Shown: positions 1 through 4,873, numbered from the stretch's first letter. The stretch: 6,149 nucleotides of DNA from Chloroflexota bacterium (GCA_016190405.1 JACPQO010000174.1:1-6149), one strand, 5' to 3'. The notes: generated from the letters alone by a model not told the origin. Translations and numbers: made by a program.

Positions 1-2
1 AG

Positions 3-368
3 GCCATGCGCAAGCTGGGCGTGGGCCAGATCCCCCTGGCCGGGCTGGCCACGCGGTTCGAGGAGCGGTTCGTGAAGGACGTCTCGGAGCCCATCGTCCT
101 GCCGAGGACGTCGCAGGCGCTGTACCTGGTGCAGCGCGTCCGGGACGAGGCCCACCGCTTCGCCATCACCTACCACCGGGGCGTGCGCCAGAAGGCCGGC
201 ATGCGCTCCGCCCTGGACGCCGTGCCGGGCGTCGGCCCCAAGCGGAAGAAGGCGCTGCTGCGCAAGTTCGGCTCCCTCAAGGCCGTCCGCGAGGCGACGG
301 TGGAGGAGATCGCGGCCACGCCCGGGTTCACGCGCTCGCTGGCGGAGAAGGTGCTGGCGGGGTTGTAG
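3..368 (+). CDS. uvrC: UvrABC excinuclease subunit C, C-terminal part (5' end outside window)
   Basis: UvrC makes the two incisions flanking a DNA lesion in cytoplasmic nucleotide excision repair, working with UvrA and UvrB. The visible 121 codons are the last fifth of a protein normally about 600 residues long. The fragment begins inside the RNase H-like C-terminal endonuclease domain: SEPIVLPR and then DEAHRFAITYHR (about 46 to 57 residues into the fragment) are family signatures, and the latter carries a conserved histidine of the nuclease site. The final 50 residues form the tandem helix-hairpin-helix DNA-binding region, with VPGVGPKRKKALL followed by FGS, and then the second hairpin around TPGFTRSLAEKV. 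The ATG at position 6 is internal, not a start, because the frame is open to the window edge. The gene ends with a normal TAG. The catalytic aspartates and the GIY-YIG domain lie upstream and cannot be checked. The identification is secure. Confidence 0.96.
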   Translation, partial: AMRKLGVGQIPLAGLATRFEERFVKDVSEPIVLPRTSQALYLVQRVRDEAHRFAITYHRGVRQKAGMRSALDAVPGVGPKRKKALLRKFGSLKAVREATVEEIAATPGFTRSLAEKVLAGL

Positions 369-391
369 CAGGGCACGGTGCGTATTACAAT
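363..391 (+). promoter_or_regulatory. Candidate sigma70-type promoter for brnTA
   Basis: TTGTAG at 363-368 and TACAAT at 386-391 are separated by exactly 17 bases. The -10 matches TATAAT at five of six positions; the -35 matches only at its TTG. The -35 overlaps the last codons of uvrC, and the predicted start near 398 would leave a leader of about 19 bases before the brnT ATG. The local AT-richness stands out from the GC-rich surroundings. This was assigned by eye. Confidence 0.4.
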
Positions 392-400
392 GTTATACGC
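380..400. promoter_or_regulatory. 21-bp palindrome, candidate BrnA operator
   Basis: GCGTATTACA (380-389) and TGTTATACGC (391-400) form an inverted repeat around a single central A, with nine of ten pairs matching (the T386/T394 pair fails). It covers the candidate -10 box and transcription start of brnTA. BrnA-type antitoxins are ribbon-helix-helix repressors that bind inverted repeats in their own promoter, so an autoregulatory operator is the natural reading. That role is inferred from position and symmetry. Confidence 0.45.
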
Positions 401-416
401 GAATGGGCCACTCTGA

Positions 417-692
417 ATGCTGCGCATCGCCGAGCTTGTCTGGGACGACTGGAATGAAGCGCATATCGGCAGGCACGGCGTGCGGCGGGATGAGGTTGAG
501 GCTGTCTGCTTCGATACGCGAAGCCTCGCTGTCAGGATGCGCAGGCGCCGGTACCGCCTTATCGGGCAAGCTGAATCGGGGCGCTATCTTACGGTGATTC
601 TGGACTTCTCTAGCCCAGGCAGGTTCTACGTAGTAACAGCAAGGGACGCCACTGAACCTGAGCGGCGCCGCCTTCAGCGGTGGAGGATGTAG
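417..692 (+). CDS. brnT: BrnT-family ribonuclease toxin
   Basis: This 91-residue protein matches the BrnT layout. An N-terminal LVWDDWNEAHIGRHGV segment (residues 7-22) corresponds to the family's WD..N...HGV signature, a central RYRLIGQAESGRYLTVI strand region follows, and the C-terminal RFYVVTARDATEPERRR (69-85) corresponds to the R.ISAR.A...ER ending. BrnT toxins have a RelE-like fold, cleave RNA and stop translation until neutralised by BrnA. The length is typical, at about 90 residues. The ATG at 417 directly follows an in-frame TGA (414-416), so no upstream ATG is possible; it has no clear SD and probably sits on a leader of about 20 bases. The gene precedes its antitoxin and its last bases hold the antitoxin's SD, the usual brnT-brnA order. 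It is a cytoplasmic accessory module between uvrC and a HAD gene. Toxin activity itself is inferred. Confidence 0.85.
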   Translation: MLRIAELVWDDWNEAHIGRHGVRRDEVEAVCFDTRSLAVRMRRRRYRLIGQAESGRYLTVILDFSSPGRFYVVTARDATEPERRRLQRWRM

Positions 693-697
693 ATAAC

Positions 698-976
698 ATG
701 GCGATCAGCAGAAAAACGAGGAGCAAAATACCCCGCTTCAAGACCCGTGAGGAAGAAGCGCAATTCTGGGACACGCACAGTACGACCGAATTCGAAGACG
801 AATTCACCGAAGTCAAGCTGAAAGTGGCGCGCCCCCTGATCCACACGCTGGCGGTGCGCATGGACGCCCGCACGATCGATCGCCTGGCGGCCGTGGGGCG
901 CAAGAAAGGCATCGGCCCCAGCACCCTGGCCCGCATGTGGCTCCTGGAGCGCCTGGACCAGGAGGCGGAGGGCTAG
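698..976 (+). CDS. brnA: BrnA-family antitoxin (CopG-like ribbon-helix-helix)
   Basis: This 92-residue protein is the probable partner of the upstream toxin. The N-terminal IPRFKTREEEAQFWDTHST segment (11-29) is the BrnA/CopG-antitoxin family hallmark, normally the toxin-binding part. The second half, HTLAVRMDARTIDRLAAVGRKK and then GIGPSTLARMWLLERL (49-86), fits a ribbon-helix-helix DNA-binding domain: a short beta strand followed by two helices. BrnA dimers neutralise BrnT and repress the shared promoter. The ATG at 698 is preferred because GGAGG at 682-686 lies 11 bases upstream, inside the end of brnT. A GTG at 680 would add six residues and overlap brnT by 13 bases, but it lacks its own SD. 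The five-base gap to the toxin stop codon supports coupled translation. The family call is firm; the exact start is slightly uncertain. Confidence 0.87.
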   Translation: MAISRKTRSKIPRFKTREEEAQFWDTHSTTEFEDEFTEVKLKVARPLIHTLAVRMDARTIDRLAAVGRKKGIGPSTLARMWLLERLDQEAEG

Positions 977-977
977 A

Positions 978-992
978 CCGCCGCGACGGCGG
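978..992 (+). terminator. Short GC hairpin after brnA
   Basis: CCGCCG (978-983), loop CGA, CGGCGG (987-992) form a perfect 6-bp stem two bases after the brnA stop codon. No T-run follows, so a classical intrinsic terminator is not established. It may act as a weak terminator or an mRNA-stabilising 3' stem. Confidence 0.3.
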
Positions 993-1035
993 GCTCCTGA
1001 TGCCCCTGCGCGCTGTCTTCTTCGACCCTCTCTTC

Positions 1036-1068
1036 CCGCTCATGCTGAGGCTCTCGTAGCATGAGCGG
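1036..1068. repeat. REP-like palindrome, copy 1
   Basis: Perfect 11-bp arms, CCGCTCATGCT and AGCATGAGCGG, flank an 11-base loop (GAGGCTCTCGT). The TAG of the upstream mini-ORF and the ATG at 1061 both fall at the loop/right-arm boundary. The arms and the AGCGGAGC flank resemble the REP-like element near 4957-5013. Confidence 0.8.
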
Positions 1069-1114
1069 AGCCACCACGCCGCCCCTACGCGCCGTGTCCT
1101 TCGACCCCCTCTTC

Positions 1115-1147
1115 CCGCTCATGCTGAGGCTCTCGTAGCATGAGCGG
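1115..1147. repeat. REP-like palindrome, copy 2, spanning the HAD start codon
   Basis: This 33-base hairpin is identical to the one at 1036-1068, 79 bases downstream. The HAD start codon (1140-1142) is in the right arm and would be base-paired with CAT at 1120-1122. A weak SD-like GAGG (1126-1129) is in the loop, 10 bases before the ATG. Translation of the preceding mini-ORF, which stops at 1136-1138, could melt the stem. Confidence 0.8.
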
Positions 1148-1820
1148 AGCGACAACGTCGGCTCTCCGCGCCGTCTTCTTCGACCTGGACGACACCCTCT
1201 GTGATACCATCGGTACGCGGCAGGCGCGGGTCCAACGCGCCTGCCAGGTTCTCTGCCGGGCGTACCCGCACCTGGACGCCGACGAGCTCCTGGCGCGCGT
1301 CATGCGCCCGGCCCCGGAGCGCATCGTCTGGGGTGTGCCCCGCACCCTCGCAGAGCTCGGGCTGCTGGAGACGCCGGCGGGCCGGGAGGCGCTGGGCATC
1401 TGGTTCTTCGAGGGCTGCTACGATCTGTTGAAGCCACTGCCTGGGGTTGTCCCGACGTTGGCTGAGCTCAGGAGGAGTCACCTGCTCGGCGTCATCACCA
1501 ACGGCGACGGCAAGCTCCAGCGCGCGAAGTGGCTGCGATTGAGCCTGGGGATTGACCTGGTGGTGATCAGCGCCGAGTGCGGGTTCGAGAAGCCGGACCC
1601 GCGCATCTTCGCGCACGCCCTCTCGCTGGCCGGCGTGGAGCCGCACGAGGCCATATTCGTGGGCGACCGGCTGGACGTGGATGTCGGCGGAGCGAAGGCC
1701 GCGGGCATGCGGGCCGTCTGGTTCAACCACTGGGGCGGCCACCTGGACAACGACGGGCCTCAGCCAGACGCCGTCATCGAGCGCTTCAGCCGGCTGCCCG
1801 AGGTGCTGGAGCAGTTGTGA
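1140..1820 (+). CDS. HAD-superfamily hydrolase (phosphatase, subfamily IA type)
   Basis: This 226-residue cytoplasmic enzyme has all four HAD motifs. Motif I is FFDLDDTL (13-20), with nucleophile Asp15 and acid/base Asp17. Motif II is VITNGD (118-123), motif III is Lys151 in FEKPDPRIF, and motif IV is VGDRLDVDVGGAK (174-186), with magnesium-binding Asp176 and nearby acidic residues. A helical cap insert of about 80 residues lies between motifs I and II, as in phosphoglycolate phosphatase, YjjG-like nucleotidases and haloacid dehalogenases. DLDDTL favours a phosphatase over a dehalogenase; the substrate cannot be read. The ATG at 1140 is the only in-frame start close enough to motif I and lies inside a REP-like hairpin, so initiation may be restrained or coupled to the mini-ORF ending at 1138. 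The first residues (MSGATT) come from repeat sequence. A small ORF overlaps the stop codon, and a ROK gene follows in the same direction. Confidence 0.93.
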   Translation: MSGATTSALRAVFFDLDDTLCDTIGTRQARVQRACQVLCRAYPHLDADELLARVMRPAPERIVWGVPRTLAELGLLETPAGREALGIWFFEGCYDLLKPLPGVVPTLAELRRSHLLGVITNGDGKLQRAKWLRLSLGIDLVVISAECGFEKPDPRIFAHALSLAGVEPHEAIFVGDRLDVDVGGAKAAGMRAVWFNHWGGHLDNDGPQPDAVIERFSRLPEVLEQL

Positions 1821-2005
1821 GCAGACCACCCAGGCAGCGAGTCAGCAGGCGTCTGGCGCTAAAGGCTCTCAAGGAGATCCAGGAAGCCTTCGCACAGTCT
1901 GGGATAAGTGGGGAGGACCTACAGGAGGCCGGGCGCCGTGCGCGTGCGCAGATCGCCCGCGAGCGACGCCGCAGGCCCGCCGAGTCTCCAGAGTCTGGTG
2001 GCTGA
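1817..2005 (+). CDS. Small basic protein of unknown function, possibly antitoxin-like
   Basis: I do not recognise this 62-residue ORF. It starts with GTG at 1817, overlapping the HAD stop as GTGA, with GGAG at 1808-1811 five bases upstream; both support real coupled translation. The product begins VSRPPRQRVSRR and continues with a helical stretch, LALKALKEIQEAFAQSGISG (about 13-32), then EDLQEAGRRARAQIARERRRR (about 33-53), ending in a short Ser/Pro/Gly tail. It is strongly basic and has no cysteines or membrane segment. The helix, GIS-turn, helix pattern and the DLQEAGRRAR.QIARER stretch recall short antitoxins of VapB/RHH type, but no toxin gene lies beside it. It could also be a small nucleic-acid-binding protein. 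The ROK gene begins six bases after its stop, so it appears to be the middle gene of an operon. Existence is moderately likely; function is unknown. Confidence 0.55.
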   Translation: MSRPPRQRVSRRLALKALKEIQEAFAQSGISGEDLQEAGRRARAQIARERRRRPAESPESGG

Positions 2006-2011
2006 ACTAGC

Positions 2012-2833
2012 ATGCCCACGCGCTACCTCGCCCTGGATGTCGGCGGCTCCAAGATCGAGGCCGGGCTGGTCACGCACCGCGGCCGCGTCCTCGCCGCGAA
2101 CCGTGTCCCGGCGCACCCCGGCTGCTCCCTCGACGAGCTCCCGGCGGACATGGCCGCCGCCCTATCGCCGTTTGCCGGCGAGCCTGCCGACGGGCTCGGC
2201 GCCGGCTTTCCCGCCCTGGGCGACTACCGTCGCGGCGTCCTCCACGGCGACCGCTCCCTCTACCCGTGCGTTGCCGGCTTCCCCCTGCGCGACCACCTGT
2301 CGCGGCTATACGGCCTGCCGGTCCGCATGACCACGGACGCCAACCTGTTCGCCCTGGGCATCTGGCGTTTCGGCGAGGGCCGCCGTTACCGCGACTTCCT
2401 GGCCCTCACCCTCGGCACCGGCCTCGGCGTCGGCCTCGTCCGGGGCGGCCGGCTGGAAGAGGCACCCCGCGGCGTGCCGGCAGAGGCGCTGCGCGTCATG
2501 CGCGAGTCCGCGAGCTGGCAGTCGCACGCCGGCCATCACTTCCCGCGCCTCTACGGCTGCTACGCCGAGACGCTGGCGGCCCGCGCCGCCGCCGGCGACG
2601 CCGACGCTGTCGCCGCCTTCGAGAAGCTGGGCGCCGCCCTGGCCGAGACGGTCCGCCGGCTGCTGGCTGCTTACCCGGTGGACGCGGTGATCCTGGGCGG
2701 CGGCCTCGGCAAGAGCTGGGGCCTGTTCGCACCAGCGCTGGAGCGCGGGCTACGCGGCCTGAGCCTGCCGGTGATGCGCACACAGTTGGCGCACGCGTCG
2801 CTATTGGGCGCGGCCGCTATGTTCCGCTCCTAG
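2012..2833 (+). CDS. ROK-family protein, sugar-kinase-like, lacking the zinc motif
   Basis: This 273-residue protein belongs to the ROK family (repressors, ORFs, kinases). It has the ASKHA phosphate-1 loop LALDVGGSKIEAGLV (6-20), the catalytic-aspartate region TTDANLFALG (107-116, Asp109), the phosphate-2 loop LTLGTGLGVGLV (132-143) and an adenosine-loop-like VILGGGLGKSW (226-236). Characterised ROK kinases phosphorylate glucose, N-acetylglucosamine, N-acetylmannosamine or fructose in the cytoplasm. There is no N-terminal winged helix, so it is not a ROK repressor. The usual C.CG..GC zinc-binding segment is missing: the equivalent stretch reads SHAGHHFPRLYGCYAETL (171-188) with a single Cys183, and the protein is shorter than the typical 290-320 residues. 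Substrate and even kinase activity are therefore uncertain. It starts six bases after the small upstream ORF, with only a weak GGTGG SD, so it is probably cotranscribed with the HAD gene. It ends 16 bases from the convergent cupredoxin stop. Confidence 0.88.
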   Translation: MPTRYLALDVGGSKIEAGLVTHRGRVLAANRVPAHPGCSLDELPADMAAALSPFAGEPADGLGAGFPALGDYRRGVLHGDRSLYPCVAGFPLRDHLSRLYGLPVRMTTDANLFALGIWRFGEGRRYRDFLALTLGTGLGVGLVRGGRLEEAPRGVPAEALRVMRESASWQSHAGHHFPRLYGCYAETLAARAAAGDADAVAAFEKLGAALAETVRRLLAAYPVDAVILGGGLGKSWGLFAPALERGLRGLSLPVMRTQLAHASLLGAAAMFRS

Positions 2834-2849
2834 ACTGAGCGCCGGCCTG

Positions 2850-3326
2850 CTACTTGACGATCAGCTTTCCCACCATCTGCTGGGGGTGCACATCGCAGCG
2901 GAAGAAGTACTCCCCCGGCGCTGGCGCCGTGAACTTCACCTCTTTCACGCAAGGCGCGGCGCAGAGGTCAGTGCGGGCGATGACCGTCTTAGCGCTATTG
3001 TCCGTGTAGGCCGCCCAGTTGTGGAGCACGCCGGTGTCCTTGTTGTCGGCGCGAATGGTTACCTCCTGGTTGGCGGGGACCGTCATCTCCTCGGTGTCGA
3101 ACTTGATCGTGGGGACCATCGCGACCGCCACGATGCCGGACGGTGAGCCCCCGGGGGTGGGGCTGCCGGGCGGCGGGCTTCCCGTCGCCGTGGGCGAGCC
3201 CGACACCGCCTCCTCCCCGCCGCCATCGACGGCGGCAAAAGCGCCGACAAAGGTCACGGCGACCATCACCAGGACGAACCCTATCAGCATCTCCCCCACT
3301 GGGAGCCTGGTTATGTCAAGTTTCAT
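2850..3326 (-). CDS. Membrane-anchored cupredoxin (blue copper protein)
   Basis: This 158-residue extracytoplasmic protein probably carries electrons through a type 1 copper site. Residues 11-33 form one hydrophobic segment (signal anchor or signal peptide) with no lipobox cysteine. A low-complexity Ser/Pro/Gly/Thr linker follows (about 43-64), then a compact cupredoxin domain (about 66-158). The copper ligands are visible: His102 in GVLHNWA, then Cys144, His147 and Met151 in YFFRCDVHPQQMVGKL, the C..H...M spacing of plastocyanin-like and azurin-like proteins. An extra pair, Cys122 and Cys126 (DLCAAPC), could form a disulfide. The ATG at 3326 is chosen because GGAGGG (complement of 3336-3341) is nine bases upstream; an ATG at 3353 would add nine residues but has no SD before it. 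The SD is inside a hairpin. The redox partner is unknown and no oxidase or denitrification gene is nearby. The cupredoxin fold is secure; the specific subtype is not. Confidence 0.9.
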   Translation of the reverse strand: MKLDITRLPVGEMLIGFVLVMVAVTFVGAFAAVDGGGEEAVSGSPTATGSPPPGSPTPGGSPSGIVAVAMVPTIKFDTEEMTVPANQEVTIRADNKDTGVLHNWAAYTDNSAKTVIARTDLCAAPCVKEVKFTAPAPGEYFFRCDVHPQQMVGKLIVK

Positions 3327-3334
3327 GCGCTGAG

Positions 3335-3367
3335 TCCCTCCGCTTACCTTCATGTATAGCGGAGGGA
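3335..3367 (-). promoter_or_regulatory. Hairpin sequestering the cupredoxin SD
   Basis: AGCGGAGGGA and TCCCTCCGCT form a perfect 10-bp inverted repeat with a 13-base loop (3345-3357). In the minus-strand mRNA, the 3' arm contains the whole GGAGGG SD of the cupredoxin gene, nine bases before its ATG. The 5' arm supplies the matching CCCTCC, an anti-SD mimic. The loop contains an alternative in-frame ATG (3353). Such a stem would hide the SD. Regulation is inferred; the repeat itself is plain in the sequence. Confidence 0.6.
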
Positions 3368-3391
3368 GCCGTTAGGCGCTAGTGCCCTCCT

Positions 3392-4138
3392 TCACAAGCC
3401 GCGGGCCACTCCCAGCAGCTCGGCCAGCTTCAGGGCGTTGGCCACCGCGAAGCCCCAGGCATCGTTGTTGAAGTAGACGAAGACCTCCTCCGCCCCGGCG
3501 GCCAGGACGCGCAGACGCGCCGCCCAGCCCGCCAGCATCTCGTCCGTGTAGTTACTGGCGTAGCGCGCCTCGCTGCCGTGAAAGCGCACGTAGGCGTACG
3601 GCGCGGTGACCGTCAGCGGACACTCCAAGCCCACCATGTCGTAGGAGCAGAAGGCCACACCGTAATGCCGCAGCTCCGCCAGCGTCTCAGCCGCGAACCA
3701 GGACTTGTGGCGGAACTCGAAGGCGTGCATCAGCTCGCCGGGCAGCAGAGGCAGGAACGCCCTCAAGCGGGCGACGTTTTCGTCGCTGCGGTGAAAGGAC
3801 GGCGGCATCTGGTACAGCACCGGCCCCAGGCGGTCGCCCAACCGGCGGGCGCCGTCCAGGAAGCGGGCCAGGGGCTCGGCGCAGCCGTCCAGCCGCTTGA
3901 CGTGGGTGATGAACCGGTTCGCCTTAACCGCGAAGCGGAAGCCTGCCGGCGCCGTTTCCCGCCACAGGTCCCACGTGCTGGCCCGCGGCTGGCGGTAGAA
4001 GCTGGCATTGAGCTCCACCGTGGGGAAGCGCCGGACGTAGAAGCGCAGCCACTCCCGCGCGGGAAGGTCGTTCGGATAGAAACGCCCCTTCCAGTGACCG
4101 TAGTGCCAGCCGGAGGTCCCGATCCAGAAGCGTCCCAT
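3392..4138 (-). CDS. DUF72 (YecE-like) family protein
   Basis: This 248-residue cytoplasmic protein is a clear member of the DUF72 family, a TIM-barrel-like fold with no well-established biochemical role. Visible signatures in order are IGTSGWHYGHWKGRFYP (6-22), VELNASFYRQP (41-51), FRFAVKANRFITHVKRL (67-83), GPVLYQMPPSF (105-115), AFEFRHKSW (139-147), YAYVRFHG (181-188) and VFVYFNNDAWGFAVANA (219-235). The length is typical, at 240-290 residues. The ATG at 4138 is chosen because MGRFWIGTSGW is the standard family start; the frame stays open far upstream, but only as antisense to pcm. No good SD precedes it, and a TATAAT 13 bases upstream suggests a very short leader. The gene is divergent from pcm and in the same direction as the downstream cupredoxin gene, 65 bases away. 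That spacing includes the cupredoxin hairpin leader, so cotranscription is possible but unproven. Confidence 0.93.
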   Translation of the reverse strand: MGRFWIGTSGWHYGHWKGRFYPNDLPAREWLRFYVRRFPTVELNASFYRQPRASTWDLWRETAPAGFRFAVKANRFITHVKRLDGCAEPLARFLDGARRLGDRLGPVLYQMPPSFHRSDENVARLRAFLPLLPGELMHAFEFRHKSWFAAETLAELRHYGVAFCSYDMVGLECPLTVTAPYAYVRFHGSEARYASNYTDEMLAGWAARLRVLAAGAEEVFVYFNNDAWGFAVANALKLAELLGVARGL

Positions 4139-4151
4139 GCCTGCCGGCTGG

Positions 4152-4157
4152 ATTATA
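4152..4157 (-). promoter_or_regulatory. Candidate -10 box for the DUF72 gene
   Basis: The complement reads exactly TATAAT, 13 bases before the DUF72 ATG. Transcription would begin about six or seven bases before the start codon, giving an almost leaderless mRNA, which fits the absence of a strong SD. No convincing -35 is present. Confidence 0.4.
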
Positions 4158-4179
4158 CCCCCAGCCGCGGAGGCGCCGG

Positions 4180-4188
4180 TGCTATACT
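4180..4188 (+). promoter_or_regulatory. Candidate extended -10 promoter for pcm
   Basis: TGCTATACT is an extended -10 element (TGn plus TATACT, five of six to consensus). A start near 4195 would leave a leader of about 13 bases and fall at the edge of the SD GGGAGG (4194-4199), so either the leader is very short or the true promoter is elsewhere. The -35 region is GC-rich and unconvincing, as is common with extended -10 sites. Confidence 0.3.
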
Positions 4189-4207
4189 CGAACGGGAGGC
4201 GTGCCGA

Positions 4208-4873
4208 ATGCCCAAGACCTACATCGACCATCTGAGCCGCACCCGCACGGCGCTCCTGGCCGAGCTCGCGGTGGAGGTCAAGGACCTCAGAGTGCTGGAG
4301 GCCTTCGCCCGGGTGCCCAGGGAGCGGTTCGTCCCCGAAGACCTCCGCTTGTTCGCCTACGAGAACCGTCCCCTGCCCATCGGCTACGGCCAGACCATCT
4401 CGCAGCCCCTCATCGTGGCCCTGATGACGGAGGCGCTGCAGCTGACCGGCGACGAGAAGGTGCTGGAGGTGGGCAGCGGCTCCGGCTACCAGGCGGCTCT
4501 CCTCTCCTTGCTGGCAGCGGAAGTGGTCAGCGTGGAGCGCATCGTCCCCCTGGCCGAGCGCGCCGCCGCCACCCTGGCCGACCTGGGGTACCACAACGTA
4601 CAGGTGCGTGTCGCCGGCGAGGCGCTGGGCTGGCCGCAGGGCGCCCCTTATGATGCCATTATCGTGACCGCCGCCTCGCCGGAGGTCCCCCGCGAGCTGC
4701 TGGACCAGCTGGCCCCGGGCGGACGCCTGGTGATCCCCGTCGGTGGCCGCGACTTGCAGGAGTTGGTCCGCATAGTGAAGACCCCGGAAGGCGCTGTGCG
4801 CCACAACCTGGGCCCCTGCCGCTTCGTGCCCCTGCTGGGCAAGGGCGCCTGGCCGGACGAAGCCAGCTACTAG
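4208..4873 (+). CDS. pcm: Protein-L-isoaspartate O-methyltransferase
   Basis: This 221-residue cytoplasmic enzyme transfers a methyl group from S-adenosylmethionine to isoaspartyl residues in damaged proteins, the first step of their repair. The family-specific N-terminal half has VLEAFARVPRERFVPED (29-45), and YGQTISQP (60-67) contains the substrate-site serine. The SAM-binding fold follows: motif I VLEVGSGSGYQAALL (85-99), the acidic residue Glu110 in VSVER, motif II YDAIIVTAA (148-156) and motif III LAPGGRLVIPVG (168-179). The length matches the usual 205-225. The usual GDG stretch before the GW motif reads AGEALGW (136-142), a mild deviation. The ATG at 4208 has GGGAGG (4194-4199) eight bases upstream and gives the standard N-terminus; the longer open frame upstream overlaps the DUF72 gene antisense and is ignored. 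The gene diverges from DUF72 and has no cotranscribed partner downstream. Confidence 0.95.
   Translation: MPKTYIDHLSRTRTALLAELAVEVKDLRVLEAFARVPRERFVPEDLRLFAYENRPLPIGYGQTISQPLIVALMTEALQLTGDEKVLEVGSGSGYQAALLSLLAAEVVSVERIVPLAERAAATLADLGYHNVQVRVAGEALGWPQGAPYDAIIVTAASPEVPRELLDQLAPGGRLVIPVGGRDLQELVRIVKTPEGAVRHNLGPCRFVPLLGKGAWPDEASY

Larger units (their letters stand above)
1000..1184 (+). repeat. 79-bp tandem repeat copying the 5' end of the HAD gene
   Basis: Three partial copies are in register at a 79-bp period. The segment encoding LRAVFFD at the start of the HAD gene (ending near 1184) recurs upstream as PLRAVSFD (ending near 1105) and PLRAVFFD (ending near 1026). Between copies lies a 42-bp block, identical at 1030-1071 and 1109-1150, that contains a hairpin and the ATG. 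The coding-like flanks differ at about 8 of 46 positions between copies 2 and 3, so the hairpin block is better conserved than its flanks. Because 79 is not a multiple of three, each upstream copy reads into TAG within the hairpin. This gives two mini-ORFs (1000-1059 and 1061-1138), each ending one base before the next ATG. Confidence 0.85.

Noticed and set aside
403..597. ATG at 403 opening an alternative frame over brnT
   Set aside because: The frame yields a Ser/Gly/Ala-rich sequence without domain signatures, while the overlapping frame is a clear BrnT.
1000..1138. Reading the two mini-ORFs as HAD pseudogene fragments or real short genes
   Set aside because: They carry only the first codons of motif I before reading into hairpin sequence; they are better described as parts of the tandem repeat.
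1119..1829. 236-codon minus-strand frame opposite the HAD gene
   Set aside because: The HAD gene on the plus strand has all four catalytic motifs; the antisense product is low-complexity and comes from codon bias.
3375..3397. TTGTGA and TAACGG, 17 bases apart, as a cupredoxin promoter on the minus strand
   Set aside because: The -10 is a poor match and overlaps the DUF72 stop region; not strong enough to annotate.
3578..4207. Plus-strand open frame upstream of the pcm ATG, antisense to DUF72
   Set aside because: The translated sequence is unlike any pcm N-terminus, and a good SD and the standard start are present at 4208.
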